DNA of 64,000 nt from Roseovarius sp. Pro17. GTDB lineage: Bacteria; Pseudomonadota; Alphaproteobacteria; Rhodobacterales; Rhodobacteraceae. Shown one piece after another: positions 35,188 to 44,362 of the stretch; the first letter of the stretch is position 1, and the number at the start of each line of letters is the position of its first letter. Where the stretch lies: contig NZ_CP141179.1 of NCBI RefSeq assembly GCF_035599575.1, positions 1,674,001-1,738,000 on the forward strand, given 5' to 3'. A program made the translations under genes and the position numbers. Below the pieces are notes generated by a model. It saw only the letters and a program-made list of their open reading frames with translations, did not search any database and was not told the DNA's origin.

Positions 35188-37962
35188 ATGCATTCGATGG
35201 CAGACTATTATTCGGCGGTCCAACTCAGGGCCGACCGGTGGAGTTCGCTTCGCGAAGCCACGGCTCAAATGATCCGGGTCGACAGGGGCGGCGCATCGGG
35301 AGGCCGCCCAACGAAAAGCGGGGCGAAACAGATCGAGGAGCTGCTCGATCAACTGGCCCCGATCGAGACGTTCTGGGCCTTTCCCGGCACTGCCGCATTC
35401 GACGTGCTGCGCCGTCACTTTGACGCCGGCCACTACAGCGAGCTGGCCTTTACCGTGCAGCGCATCACCCGCGCACTGACCAGCGGCGCGTATCGGCGCC
35501 GCCAAATCCCGCTGGACCGCGACGGCACCGAGGCCGATGATCACGACGACGAGGCGATGCAATCGCTGGAGGCGCGCGCGCTGAGCAAGCCCTATTTCGA
35601 GGTCATGGTGGTCGATAACCTGAACGAACATCAGGAGCGCTGGCTCAAGAGTAATTTCCAGCGGATGCGCCGCCCCGAAGACCCCTTCCACTACGAGCCG
35701 GTCGTCGTGCCCAGCCTTCAGGACGCGCTGATGGGCGTACTTTTCAATCACAACATTCAGGCCATCGTGGTGCGCCCCGGCCTCACGCTGCACTCAAAAA
35801 TGGTGCTGCCTATACTTGAACGGTATCTCAACCGTGCAGGCGGCATAGCGGCGCTGGAAGAGCTGGACCCCAGCAACTACGGCCCCGAACTGTGCCGCTT
35901 GATCGCCCGCGTGCGCCCCGAGCTGGACGCATACCTGATTACCGACCGCTCGGCCGAGGATATCGCGGGGCTGGATCTGGGGATTTGTCGCCGCGTTTTC
36001 TATAATCAGGAGGATTTCCTCGAACTGCACCTGAACATTATTAGGGGCGTGCAGGCGCGCTATAAAACACCGTTCTTTACCGCGCTGGTCGAGTATTCCA
36101 AGCAGCCAACGGGCGTTTTCCACGCGATGCCGATCAGCCGAGGTAAGTCGATTAACCGCAGTCACTGGATTCAGGACATGGGTGCGTTTTACGGGCCTAA
36201 CATCTTTATGGCCGAAACCTCTGCCACCTCTGGCGGCCTAGACAGCCTGCTAGAGCCGCACGGCCCCATCAAAGAGGCGCAGCGCCTTGCCAGCCGTGCG
36301 TTTGGATCAAAACAGACGTATTTCGCCACCAACGGCACCTCGACCTGCAACAAGATCGTCGTCCAAGCCCTTGTTCGGCCCGGAGATCTCGTTCTGGTCG
36401 ACCGCGATTGCCACAAGTCGCACCATTACGGCATGGTGCTGGCCGGTGCGCAGGTCTGCTACCTCGATAGCTATCCGCTGAACGAATATTCGATGTATGG
36501 CGCGGTCCCTCTCAAGGACATCAAGGCGCAGCTGCTGCAGCTAAAAGCAGCCGGCAAGCTGGACCGCGTGCGCATGCTATTGCTGACCAACTGCACATTC
36601 GACGGTATTGTCTATAACGTCGAGCGGGTCATGCAGGAATGTCTGGCGATCAAGCCGGACCTTGTGTTCCTGTGGGACGAGGCGTGGTTCGCCTTTGCCC
36701 GCTTTGGCCCCACATACCGCCAGCGCACCGCGATGAACGCTGCAAACAACCTGCGCGAACGGTTCCGCAGCGAAGCGCACGCCAAGGCCTACGAGGCCCA
36801 ACAGGAGCTGCTGAAGGATGCCGACGACGAGACGTTGATTAACACGCGTCTGGTGCCTCCGCCCAACTCTCGCGTGCGCGTCTATGCCACGCAATCGACG
36901 CACAAAACGCTGACGTCGCTGCGCCAGGGATCGATGATCCACGTAAACGATCAGGACTTCAAAGGCGAGGTAGAGGCGTCGTTTCACGAGGCCTACATGA
37001 CCCACACGTCGACCTCACCCAACTACCAGATCATCGCATCGCTGGACGTGGGGCGTCGTCAGGTCGAACTGGAAGGGTTTGAGTTCGTGCAGCGGCAGGT
37101 CGAGGCGGCCATGTCGATGCGCCGCGCGATATCGACCCATCCGCTCTTGCAGAAATATTTCAAGGTTCTGACCGCAGGCGACATGATCCCCGAAGAACAC
37201 CGCGAAAGCGGCGTCAGCAGCTACTACGATTCCGATCAGGGCTGGACCGATATGTGGGAGTGTTGGGAAAACGACGAATTCGTGCTGGACGCAACGCGCG
37301 TGACCCTTTCGGTCGGCGGAACCGGCTGGGACGGCGACACGTTCAAGACCGAAATCCTGATGGATAAATACGGCATCCAGATCAACAAAACGTCGCGCAA
37401 TACGGTCCTGTTCATGACCAATATCGGCACGACGCGATCCTCGGTCGCCTACCTCATCGAAGTGCTGGTCGAAATCGCGCGCGAACTGGACGAATTGCAG
37501 GACGACGCCTCGATGATGGAGCGGCGCGGGTTTCAAAAGCGTGTGTCGAACCTGATGGACGACCTGCCCCCCCTGCCCGATTTCTCGCGTTTCCATGATG
37601 CGTTCCGCTCGGGCAGCGAGACGCCAGAGGGCGACATCCGCTCGGCCTTTTTCCTCAGCTACGACGAAAAGAACTGCGACTACCTCGAACTTGACGGCTC
37701 GATCCACGACGCGATGAAGAGCGGCGAGGATATCGTATCGTCGCAATTCATCATCCCCTACCCGCCCGGCTTTCCCATTCTGGTGCCGGGACAGGTGGTC
37801 AGCGACGAGATCCTGTCATTCATGCGCGCGCTGGATGTGAGCGAAATCCACGGCTATCGCGGCGATCTGGGCCTACGCGTGTTCACGCAAGACGCGCTGA
37901 AACGCGCAGGCAAGGCCAACACAGCGCGCTTGAAACTGAACGACGCGCGCGCAAAGCTCTAG
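35188..37962 (+). CDS. Large Orn/Lys/Arg decarboxylase family protein
   Basis: A 924-residue fold-type I PLP enzyme of the inducible ornithine/lysine/arginine decarboxylase class. Those usually have about 710-755 residues, so this one has an N-terminal part of about 330 residues, longer than the normal wing domain. The cofactor region starts near TSATSGGLDSLL; CHKSHHYGMVLAG (408-420) stacks on PLP, WDEAW (496-500, Asp497) binds the ring nitrogen, and STHKTLTSLRQGS carries Lys573 as the Schiff-base lysine. The C-terminal domain is present. A GGGGAAG ribosome site precedes the ATG. The product amine would be substrate for the next genes; which amino acid is used is unknown. Confidence 0.9.
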   Translation: MHSMADYYSAVQLRADRWSSLREATAQMIRVDRGGASGGRPTKSGAKQIEELLDQLAPIETFWAFPGTAAFDVLRRHFDAGHYSELAFTVQRITRALTSGAYRRRQIPLDRDGTEADDHDDEAMQSLEARALSKPYFEVMVVDNLNEHQERWLKSNFQRMRRPEDPFHYEPVVVPSLQDALMGVLFNHNIQAIVVRPGLTLHSKMVLPILERYLNRAGGIAALEELDPSNYGPELCRLIARVRPELDAYLITDRSAEDIAGLDLGICRRVFYNQEDFLELHLNIIRGVQARYKTPFFTALVEYSKQPTGVFHAMPISRGKSINRSHWIQDMGAFYGPNIFMAETSATSGGLDSLLEPHGPIKEAQRLASRAFGSKQTYFATNGTSTCNKIVVQALVRPGDLVLVDRDCHKSHHYGMVLAGAQVCYLDSYPLNEYSMYGAVPLKDIKAQLLQLKAAGKLDRVRMLLLTNCTFDGIVYNVERVMQECLAIKPDLVFLWDEAWFAFARFGPTYRQRTAMNAANNLRERFRSEAHAKAYEAQQELLKDADDETLINTRLVPPPNSRVRVYATQSTHKTLTSLRQGSMIHVNDQDFKGEVEASFHEAYMTHTSTSPNYQIIASLDVGRRQVELEGFEFVQRQVEAAMSMRRAISTHPLLQKYFKVLTAGDMIPEEHRESGVSSYYDSDQGWTDMWECWENDEFVLDATRVTLSVGGTGWDGDTFKTEILMDKYGIQINKTSRNTVLFMTNIGTTRSSVAYLIEVLVEIARELDELQDDASMMERRGFQKRVSNLMDDLPPLPDFSRFHDAFRSGSETPEGDIRSAFFLSYDEKNCDYLELDGSIHDAMKSGEDIVSSQFIIPYPPGFPILVPGQVVSDEILSFMRALDVSEIHGYRGDLGLRVFTQDALKRAGKANTARLKLNDARAKL

Positions 37963-38012
37963 ACGACAAGAGCAAAATAAAAAACGACCCTACCAACAGG
38001 AGGACCACAACC

Positions 38013-39470
38013 ATGTCCGCAGAGCTCAAGAATATCTCGGAAATCCGTCGCCACTTTCACCGCAACGAGGATCCGATCTATTTCATATCGGCCACCAATT
38101 TCAACCTGCTGGGCCTTGATGAATGGTGCAAGAATTTCAAGTTTATCAGCTATATAGACTGCTATGGCGGCAAGCATCCGAACACGTTTGTCCCGTCCGA
38201 GCAGCCTCATGCCGAATTCCAGTCGATTGAGGACATCAACAACTATCTGCTGCAGCACAAGGAGGTCATCGACCTCATCAAACGGCGTGGCGGCAAGCCG
38301 AAATTCGTGTTCCTGATGTTTGACGCCGAAACTGAGCGGCTGAGCAAGGAACTGGGCGCCGACGTCTGGTTCCCCAAAGCCAAGCTGCGCCAAAAGATGG
38401 ACAATAAGATCGAGACGGTCCGCATCGGCAACAAGGCGGGTGTGCCGTCTGTGCCCAACACGCTGAGCGTCGTCGAGAACTACGAGCATCTGAAAGAGAT
38501 TTGCGACAAAGCCGGCCTCGGCCACGATCTGGTGCTGCAATCGGCCTATGGCGATAGTGGCCACACCACGTTTTTCATCAAGTCCGAGGCCGATTTCCGC
38601 CGCCACGAGCACGAGATCGTCGGCGAGGGCGAGATCAAGATCATGAAGCGGATCGATTGCCGCGGTTCCGCAATTGAGGCCTGCGCCACCAAGGAGGGCA
38701 CCATCGTCGGCCCGCTGATGACCGAGCTTGTTGGCTTCAAAGAACTAACCCCCTATCGCGGCGGCTGGTGCGGGAACGAGATCTTTGCGACAGCCTTCCC
38801 ACCCAAAGTGCGCCAGAAGGCCCGTGAACTGACCTTCAAATTCGGCGAGCAACTGCGCAAGGAGGGATATCGCGGCTATTTTGAGCTGGATTTCCTGATT
38901 GACAAGAAAACCGGTGATATCTGGCTGGGCGAACTGAACCCGCGCATCACCGGCTGTTCGTCGATGACGAATCACGCGGCATTCGCCCATGCCGACGCGC
39001 CATTGTTCCTCTTCCACCTGCTGGAATTCTCGAAAAAGAAATTCAAGCTGGACGTGGACGAACTGAACAGCCGTTGGGCCGATCCCAAGATGATCGACTC
39101 GTGGTCGCAGATGGTCATCAAACATACCGAAGATACCGTCGACATCGCGACCGCAGTGCCCGAAACTGGCATCTACCGGATGCGCGACGATGGCAGCATC
39201 GACTTTAACCGGTTTGATTATCACCGCCGCGCGGTTGGGTCCGAGAATGAGGCATTCTTTCTGCGCATTCTGCAACCCGGCGATTATCGCTATGAGGGGG
39301 CCGATATTGGCATTCTGGTGACGCGCGGACGCTCGATGACCAACGGATTCAAGCTGAACGAGCGTGGCAAGCGCTGGATTCATGGCATCAAAAAGGGCGT
39401 TCACGGGCGTCCCATGCCCACAGCCGAGGCAGGACCGGCCCTTGCCGATCCGGCCTTCAAGATCATGTAG
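38013..39470 (+). CDS. ATP-grasp ligase, biotin-carboxylase-like
   Basis: A 485-residue ATP-grasp enzyme. Such enzymes join a carboxylate to an amine, thiol or bicarbonate through an acyl phosphate. The ATP-binding part runs from about 120 to 330 with VLQSAYGDSGHTTFF (174-188), metal ligands in FELDF (290-294) and ELNPR (307-311). There are no biotin carrier or carboxyltransferase genes nearby, so a peptide or amide ligase is likelier than a carboxylase. AGGAGG precedes the ATG. It sits 50 bases after the decarboxylase, so it probably ligates that amine, directly or after modification. Confidence 0.85.
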   Translation: MSAELKNISEIRRHFHRNEDPIYFISATNFNLLGLDEWCKNFKFISYIDCYGGKHPNTFVPSEQPHAEFQSIEDINNYLLQHKEVIDLIKRRGGKPKFVFLMFDAETERLSKELGADVWFPKAKLRQKMDNKIETVRIGNKAGVPSVPNTLSVVENYEHLKEICDKAGLGHDLVLQSAYGDSGHTTFFIKSEADFRRHEHEIVGEGEIKIMKRIDCRGSAIEACATKEGTIVGPLMTELVGFKELTPYRGGWCGNEIFATAFPPKVRQKARELTFKFGEQLRKEGYRGYFELDFLIDKKTGDIWLGELNPRITGCSSMTNHAAFAHADAPLFLFHLLEFSKKKFKLDVDELNSRWADPKMIDSWSQMVIKHTEDTVDIATAVPETGIYRMRDDGSIDFNRFDYHRRAVGSENEAFFLRILQPGDYRYEGADIGILVTRGRSMTNGFKLNERGKRWIHGIKKGVHGRPMPTAEAGPALADPAFKIM

Positions 39471-39478
39471 ATGGCTTG

Positions 39479-40471
39479 ATGGAACTGAATTGGCGCGCAA
39501 TCTCCGAGGATGAACCCGGCCCGAAATGGGCCGGGCTTTTCCATGAATACTGGCCCGACTACCATCGCTGGTGGGCGCGCGAGGGGCCCGAGGCGCGGCC
39601 CGGCTTTCTGGACAGTCACAAGGCGCTGCGCGCGCATATGCCGGAATTACTGCCGCTCTACGATCAGCTCTGCGAACTGGCGGGCGGCACGGACCACGCT
39701 GCGCGCTTTCTCAGCTTTTATTGCCCGCCCCCCTACCTATCGTCATGTTCACAGGCGATCTGGCCGGGGGCCGAGCCTGTTCTGGTGCGCAATTACGACT
39801 ACTCGCCCAAGGCGTTCGACAGCCTGACCCTGCGCACCAATTGGCAGGGCCGCGCCGTCATGGGCACGTCCGACGGGCTCTGGGGGCTGGTCGACGGGAT
39901 CAATGATGCGGGCCTCGCCGTCTCCCTGACATTCGGCGGCCGGCGGGTGGTTGGCGACGGCTTCGGCGTGCCGCTGATCCTGCGCTACGTACTGCAAACA
40001 TGTGAGACGGCCGCCGAGGCGGGCCGCGTTCTGGCCCGCGTGCCGACCCATATGAGTTACAACGTCACCGTGGTCGATGCTCAGCGCAAATTCCTGACCG
40101 CGCTAATGGCCCCCGACCGCAAGACCACCATCACCCATCAGGCGGTCGCCACCAACCATCAGGAGCGGGTCGAGTGGGCCAGCCACGCGCGGTTCACAGC
40201 GACGGTCGAGCGCGAGCGCTATCTGCTGCAACGTCTGACCCTGCATGTCGATCCCGAAGAGAAATTCATCAACGCCTTCCTGCGCCCACCGCTTTATTCA
40301 TCGCGCTTCGACGAGGGGTTCGGCACGCTCTATACGGCGGTCTATCGCCCGCAGAGGCTACAGATGGAGATGTGCTGGCCCCGCGCCCGCTGGCCGCTGA
40401 ACCTGCATGATTTTCACGAGGACACGCGCGTGATTTATACGCCCGAGGGATCGCCTTCGGCAGCGGAATAG
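39479..40471 (+). CDS. C45-family autoproteolytic acyltransferase/hydrolase
   Basis: A 330-residue Ntn-hydrolase of peptidase family C45, the family of fungal acyl-CoA:6-aminopenicillanate acyltransferase. Cleavage exposes an N-terminal Cys nucleophile; here Cys90 in PYLSSCSQAIW is followed by PVLVRNYDYS, the family's usual continuation. It may transfer or remove an acyl group on the product of the preceding genes. TTG at 39476 and ATG at 39479 are both possible; I use the ATG. It starts 8 bases after the ATP-grasp stop. Confidence 0.85.
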   Translation: MELNWRAISEDEPGPKWAGLFHEYWPDYHRWWAREGPEARPGFLDSHKALRAHMPELLPLYDQLCELAGGTDHAARFLSFYCPPPYLSSCSQAIWPGAEPVLVRNYDYSPKAFDSLTLRTNWQGRAVMGTSDGLWGLVDGINDAGLAVSLTFGGRRVVGDGFGVPLILRYVLQTCETAAEAGRVLARVPTHMSYNVTVVDAQRKFLTALMAPDRKTTITHQAVATNHQERVEWASHARFTATVERERYLLQRLTLHVDPEEKFINAFLRPPLYSSRFDEGFGTLYTAVYRPQRLQMEMCWPRARWPLNLHDFHEDTRVIYTPEGSPSAAE

Positions 40472-40502
40472 GCGCGGCGGAAGCCGGGCAAAATGGCGCC
40501 CC

Positions 40503-41504
40503 TCACCACCTCTTGCGAAACTTCCCTGGCGCCACGTCAAACTTGGCGCGGAACGCCCGCGCAAAGGCCGATGTTCCGCCAAAGCCGGTCGCGGCAGAGA
40601 TCTCGGCAATGGGCAGATCCGTCTCGCTCAGCAGCGAATAGGCCCGCGCGAGGCGCATGTCGGTATAATAGCGCCGCGGGCTGAGGCCGGTATGCTGGGA
40701 AAAGCTGCGCTCAAGCTGGCGTTTCGAGATGCCGGTCTGTTGCGCGATCTCTTCGACTCTCAGCGGTTCTTCGAGGTGCAAGTGCATCAGGCGCATCGCG
40801 GCGATCAGGTGCCGATTGCGGCTGCCGATAACCGCCGAGCGGGCGGTTTTCTGGGGCGCATGGTCCGAATGACTGCGCCCGTGCAGGCACATATCCGACA
40901 CGACCAGCGCGAAATCGTGGCCGAAATCAGCCTCGATCACGCTCAGCATCAGGTCGGTCGACGCGGATCCGCCCGCCGCCGTCATCAGGTCGCGGTCCAC
41001 CTCATATAGGTTCGGCGTCGGCACAAGGTCGGGATAAGCCTCGACAAAAGAGGGCTGGTTTTCCCAGTGCAGCGTAAAAGTCCGCCCCCCCAGCAGACCG
41101 GCCTTGGCCAGCGTGAACGCCCCGGTGCAGATCGCGCCCACCGGCACGCCATGCGCTGCCTGCCGCGCGGCCCAATGCGTGACGCCGGTGTCCAGCGTCT
41201 CGGCAGGTTCGACGCCCGAGCAGACGAACACGCGCGCCCCCCGCTCAGGCGGCCCCAGCGGCGCATCAGCCACGATGGAAATGTTGTTCGAACAGCGCAC
41301 GGGCGCGCCAGCCGGCGTCATCGTGCGCCAACGATACAGCTCCTGCTGCGAGATCTGATTGGCCACGCGCAAAGGCTCGATCGCCGCCGACAACGCCAGC
41401 ATCGTCAGCTTGGGCAGCAGCACGAAATCAAACATCCGCGGCGCTTCGACGCGCGCGATGCGAAAACTGGCCGCGCCCTTGGGGATGTAGTCGGAATACG
41501 TCAT
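40503..41504 (-). CDS. GlxA-type AraC family transcriptional regulator
   Basis: A 333-residue regulator with an N-terminal DJ-1/PfpI (GATase-like) domain (about 20-190, with VGAICTGAFTLAKAGLL) and a C-terminal AraC double helix-turn-helix (RVEEIAQQTGISKRQLERSFSQHTGLSPRRYY). Regulators of this type include GbdR and ArgR of Pseudomonas, which control betaine and arginine catabolism. It is convergent with the C45 gene, so it may regulate the nitrilase-decarboxylase-ligase cluster or the betaine-type genes to its right; the sequence does not decide. ATG 41504 is preferred to 41555, which gives a 17-residue extension of no known pattern. Confidence 0.9.
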   Translation of the reverse strand: MTYSDYIPKGAASFRIARVEAPRMFDFVLLPKLTMLALSAAIEPLRVANQISQQELYRWRTMTPAGAPVRCSNNISIVADAPLGPPERGARVFVCSGVEPAETLDTGVTHWAARQAAHGVPVGAICTGAFTLAKAGLLGGRTFTLHWENQPSFVEAYPDLVPTPNLYEVDRDLMTAAGGSASTDLMLSVIEADFGHDFALVVSDMCLHGRSHSDHAPQKTARSAVIGSRNRHLIAAMRLMHLHLEEPLRVEEIAQQTGISKRQLERSFSQHTGLSPRRYYTDMRLARAYSLLSETDLPIAEISAATGFGGTSAFARAFRAKFDVAPGKFRKRW

Positions 41505-41579
41505 GTTGGTTTTTTGCCGGTAATCTACAGCAACCTTAACATGCTCCCACGCCAAGGCCCAGCAGTAGCGAGCCCGATC

Positions 41580-42359
41580 TCAGCCGTTCAGCACGTCCAA
41601 GAGCGCCGCGTGCAGAGCAGGCGTCGCCGCCGTGACGACCCGCCCGTCCGAACCGAGGGCCAGCGGTCGCCCCTCCCAATCCGTGATGATCCCGCCAGCC
41701 GCCTCGATCAGCGGAACGAGCGGCATGAAATCGTAAGGCTCAAGGCCGATATCTGTCACCGCATCAATCTGTCCCGCTGCGACCAGCGCGTGAGGATAGC
41801 AATCGTGGGACATGCGCCGCGTGTGACCAATTTTGCACAGCCGCGCGAATAGCGCCGGATCATGCACATGCGTGCGCTCGGCCTCGTTGATATATAGGCG
41901 CGCATCCTCTAGCCGCGTGGTGGCGCGCACCGCAATCGGCGCGCCGTTCAACGTTGCGCCACCGCCCCGAATGCCGACAAATGTTTCATTCAGCGCAGGC
42001 ATCCGCACGATACCGATCTGCGGCACACCTGCCCGCAAATGCCCGATCAGCATCCCAAAACCGGGATAGCCCGTCAGAAAGAACCGCGTGCCGTCGATCG
42101 GGTCGATGATCCAGGCGGGGCCGTCCAGCGATCCTGCGATGCCAAACTCTTCGCCAAAAATGCCGTGGCCGGGAAATTCGGCGCTCAGTGCCGCGCGGAT
42201 CGCCTCTTCGGTGGCGCGGTCAGCGATTGTGACGGGGCTGGAATCGACGTCGTCCTTGGTCTCGATCCCGAGGTCGGACTGGCGGAAATGGCGCATCGGA
42301 ACGGCACTGGCATCCTCTGCGATGCGCGCGGCGATGGCCGCAATCTCAATCAAACTCAT
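41580..42359 (-). CDS. Inositol monophosphatase family phosphatase (HisN-like)
   Basis: A 259-residue Mg-dependent phosphatase. The metal sites GEEFG and WIIDPIDGTRFF are intact, as is the C-terminal block GLEPYDFMPLVPLIEAAGG. Relatives with this layout are annotated as histidinol-phosphatase HisN, but other sugar-phosphate substrates are equally possible. The ATG overlaps the DeoR stop (ATGA), so the two are co-translated. That pairing, rather than a his operon, points to a catabolic role with the divergent transporter genes. Confidence 0.88.
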   Translation of the reverse strand: MSLIEIAAIAARIAEDASAVPMRHFRQSDLGIETKDDVDSSPVTIADRATEEAIRAALSAEFPGHGIFGEEFGIAGSLDGPAWIIDPIDGTRFFLTGYPGFGMLIGHLRAGVPQIGIVRMPALNETFVGIRGGGATLNGAPIAVRATTRLEDARLYINEAERTHVHDPALFARLCKIGHTRRMSHDCYPHALVAAGQIDAVTDIGLEPYDFMPLVPLIEAAGGIITDWEGRPLALGSDGRVVTAATPALHAALLDVLNG

Positions 42360-43132
42360 ACGCTTGCCACCTCTATCTGCGTGTTCCACTCTGCCGCCGC
42401 CGCCGCCAGATCCGCGGGCGGGGCCGTGTCTGTTACCAGTGTGTCGATCAACGCCGGATTGCAAAGCTTGATCGGCGCCGCGCGGCCAAATTTGGCGGAA
42501 TCCGCCGCCACGATGCGCCGTGCTGCGCCCTTGATGATCGCGCGGCTGAAATTCGCCTCTTCGAGGTCGAACAGCATAAAACCGCCTTGCGCCGTAATGC
42601 CTGCTGTCGACAACACCGCCAGATCCGTCTTGAAATTACCGGCAAAGGCCATCGCCTCGGCCCCGAACGCGCCGCCGTCATGGGCGCGCAGCGCGCCCCC
42701 TGCCATGTAGACGCGGTTGCCGCCCCGCGTCGCCAGCTTGTAGGCGACCGAAACAGAATTGGTCACCACCAGCAGCCCCGCGTGATCGCGCAGCGCGTCG
42801 GCGATGTAGCTGGTCGTGCTGCCCACATCCAGAAAGACCGATCCGCCATCGGGGATCATCGCCGCGACGTGGCGCGCGATGCGCTGCTTGGCCTCAGGTG
42901 CGATCCGCAGCCGGTGCTGAAAGTCGCCCTCGCCGCCGATCTCGGCCAGACGCGCGCCGCCATGCATCTTTTCTACATGGCCCGCCTCGGCCAACGGCTT
43001 GAGGTTGCGGCGCACTGTTTCCTCGCTGACGTCCAGCTCGGTCGCCAGACGCTGTACGCGCAGCGAACCACCCGCGCGACGCAGCGCGTCAAGAATTTCC
43101 TGCTGTCGGTGCGTGGGATGGGCGCTGTCCAT
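42356..43132 (-). CDS. DeoR/GlpR family transcriptional regulator
   Basis: A 258-residue repressor. The N-terminal winged helix (RQQEILDALRRAGGSLRVQ, then ELDVSEETVRRNLKPL) is the DeoR signature, and the C-terminal sensor domain carries GSTTSYIA, typical for binding sugar phosphates. Divergent from a betaine-type importer, with a perfect inverted repeat at 43222-43246 in the 202-base gap between the two starts. DeoR regulators usually respond to a phosphorylated metabolite; the kinase gene at 47373 and the phosphatase next door could make and remove such an effector. Confidence 0.93.
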   Translation of the reverse strand: MDSAHPTHRQQEILDALRRAGGSLRVQRLATELDVSEETVRRNLKPLAEAGHVEKMHGGARLAEIGGEGDFQHRLRIAPEAKQRIARHVAAMIPDGGSVFLDVGSTTSYIADALRDHAGLLVVTNSVSVAYKLATRGGNRVYMAGGALRAHDGGAFGAEAMAFAGNFKTDLAVLSTAGITAQGGFMLFDLEEANFSRAIIKGAARRIVAADSAKFGRAAPIKLCNPALIDTLVTDTAPPADLAAAAAEWNTQIEVASV

Positions 43133-43221
43133 GGGGCCTGCCGATTAATAAGGGGCGCTGCCGGGGTCGCATTGCGCCGCGCCGTGTGCAAGCAGATTTT
43201 GGCATGACGCGCCACATAATC

Positions 43222-43246
43222 CAACATAAAACCACATTTTATGTTG
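43222..43246. promoter_or_regulatory. Probable DeoR operator, 10+10 inverted repeat
   Basis: CAACATAAAA (43222-43231), CCACA, TTTTATGTTG (43237-43246) is a perfect dyad, and ATGTTG recurs at 43251-43256. It lies in the divergent gap between the DeoR gene and the betaine-type binding protein, in the AT-rich stretch expected for promoters. The repeat is seen directly; binding by the adjacent DeoR protein is inferred. Confidence 0.65.
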
Positions 43247-43334
43247 CCATATGTTGCTTTCTGCGGTTCACTTACGGTCATAAGGCCGCACCCGACCGAA
43301 CGAGGCGCAGCCGATATTCAGGGAGTCCCATTTA

Positions 43335-44270
43335 ATGAAACGCATCGCCATTTCCGCCGCCGCGCTGGCCACGCTCGCGGCGCCCGTCCTTGCCGAGGTC
43401 GAAAGTCAGGATCCGATCCGCCTGACAACGCATGACTGGACCGGCCAGATCGTCAACGCCACGATCCTCAAGGACGTGCTGGAGCAGGCAGGCTACAATA
43501 TCGAACTGGTTCAAGCCGACTACATCGCCCAATTTGCGGGCCTCAAGACCGGCGATCTGCACGTCGCCGTCGAGATGTGGGAGACGACAGGCCGCGAGGC
43601 AATGGATGAGGCCATCGGCACTGGCAACGTCGTCAACATGGGCGAAGGCGGCATGATAGCCATCGAGGAATGGTGGTATCCCAGCTATATGGAGGCACGC
43701 TGCCCCGGCCTGCCAAACTGGGAGGCACTGAACGATTGCGCGCAGGAATTCGCCACGTCCGAGACGGCCCCGCTGGGTCGATACCTCGGCGGGCCGGTCA
43801 CATGGGGCGGCTTTGACGAAGAACGCGTCGAGGCATTGGGCCTGGATTTCGAAGTGGTCCATGCTGGCACAGACGCCGCGCTATTCGCCGAACTTGAATC
43901 GGCCTACCAGCGCGAGGCGCCCATCGTCCTGTGGATCTATTCGCCGCACTGGTCGACCACCAAATACGACGGTAAATTCGTGGAATTCCCCGAATACTCC
44001 AAGGCTTGCTACGAGGATCCGAGCGTCGGCATAAACCCCGACGCCGCCTATGATTGCGGCAAGCCGACAGGACCGATCTGGAAGGTCGCTTGGGCGGGCG
44101 TCGAGGACAAGTGGCCCGGCGCGGCCGAGATCATCCGCAACTACACGCTGACCAATGACGAAATGGGCGCGATGGTTACCGCCATCGATCTGGACGGGCA
44201 GTCCATCGAGGCGGTCGCTGACCAATGGATGACCGACAACGCCGACAAGGTAGACGGCTGGATCAACTGA
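43335..44270 (+). CDS. ABC transporter substrate-binding protein, glycine betaine/proline type
   Basis: A 311-residue periplasmic OpuAC/ProX-type protein. Residues 1-20 are a signal peptide (cleavage after VLA). The mature protein has DWTGQIVNATILKDVLEQAGY, and Trp residues in VEMWETTG, EEWWYPSY and YSPHW that could form an aromatic cage for a quaternary ammonium group. Cysteines in ARCPG, DCAQ, KACYED and DCGK may form disulfides. It starts the importer operon, with a stem-loop (44289-44309) after its stop that may favour its higher expression. Confidence 0.93.
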   Translation: MKRIAISAAALATLAAPVLAEVESQDPIRLTTHDWTGQIVNATILKDVLEQAGYNIELVQADYIAQFAGLKTGDLHVAVEMWETTGREAMDEAIGTGNVVNMGEGGMIAIEEWWYPSYMEARCPGLPNWEALNDCAQEFATSETAPLGRYLGGPVTWGGFDEERVEALGLDFEVVHAGTDAALFAELESAYQREAPIVLWIYSPHWSTTKYDGKFVEFPEYSKACYEDPSVGINPDAAYDCGKPTGPIWKVAWAGVEDKWPGAAEIIRNYTLTNDEMGAMVTAIDLDGQSIEAVADQWMTDNADKVDGWIN

Positions 44271-44288
44271 TTTTTTGCTGAGCCTGAG

Positions 44289-44315
44289 CGGGGGGCGCTT
44301 TGCCCCTCGTTTATT
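44289..44315 (+). terminator. Attenuator-like hairpin after the binding-protein gene
   Basis: CGGGGGGC (44289-44296), GCTTT loop, GCCCCTCG (44302-44309) forms an 8-bp stem with one G-T pair, followed by TTTATT. Such hairpins after binding-protein genes often let only part of transcription continue or protect the upstream mRNA. Confidence 0.6.
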
Positions 44316-44362
44316 CCACGGTATTTCCTTTATGCCCGCCTCCGGGCCATTTTGAGGTGCAG

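Noticed and set aside
34076..39470. Cluster as a biotin-dependent carboxylase
   Set aside because: The ATP-grasp protein has no biotin carrier or carboxyltransferase partner here, and the neighbours are amide-chemistry enzymes.
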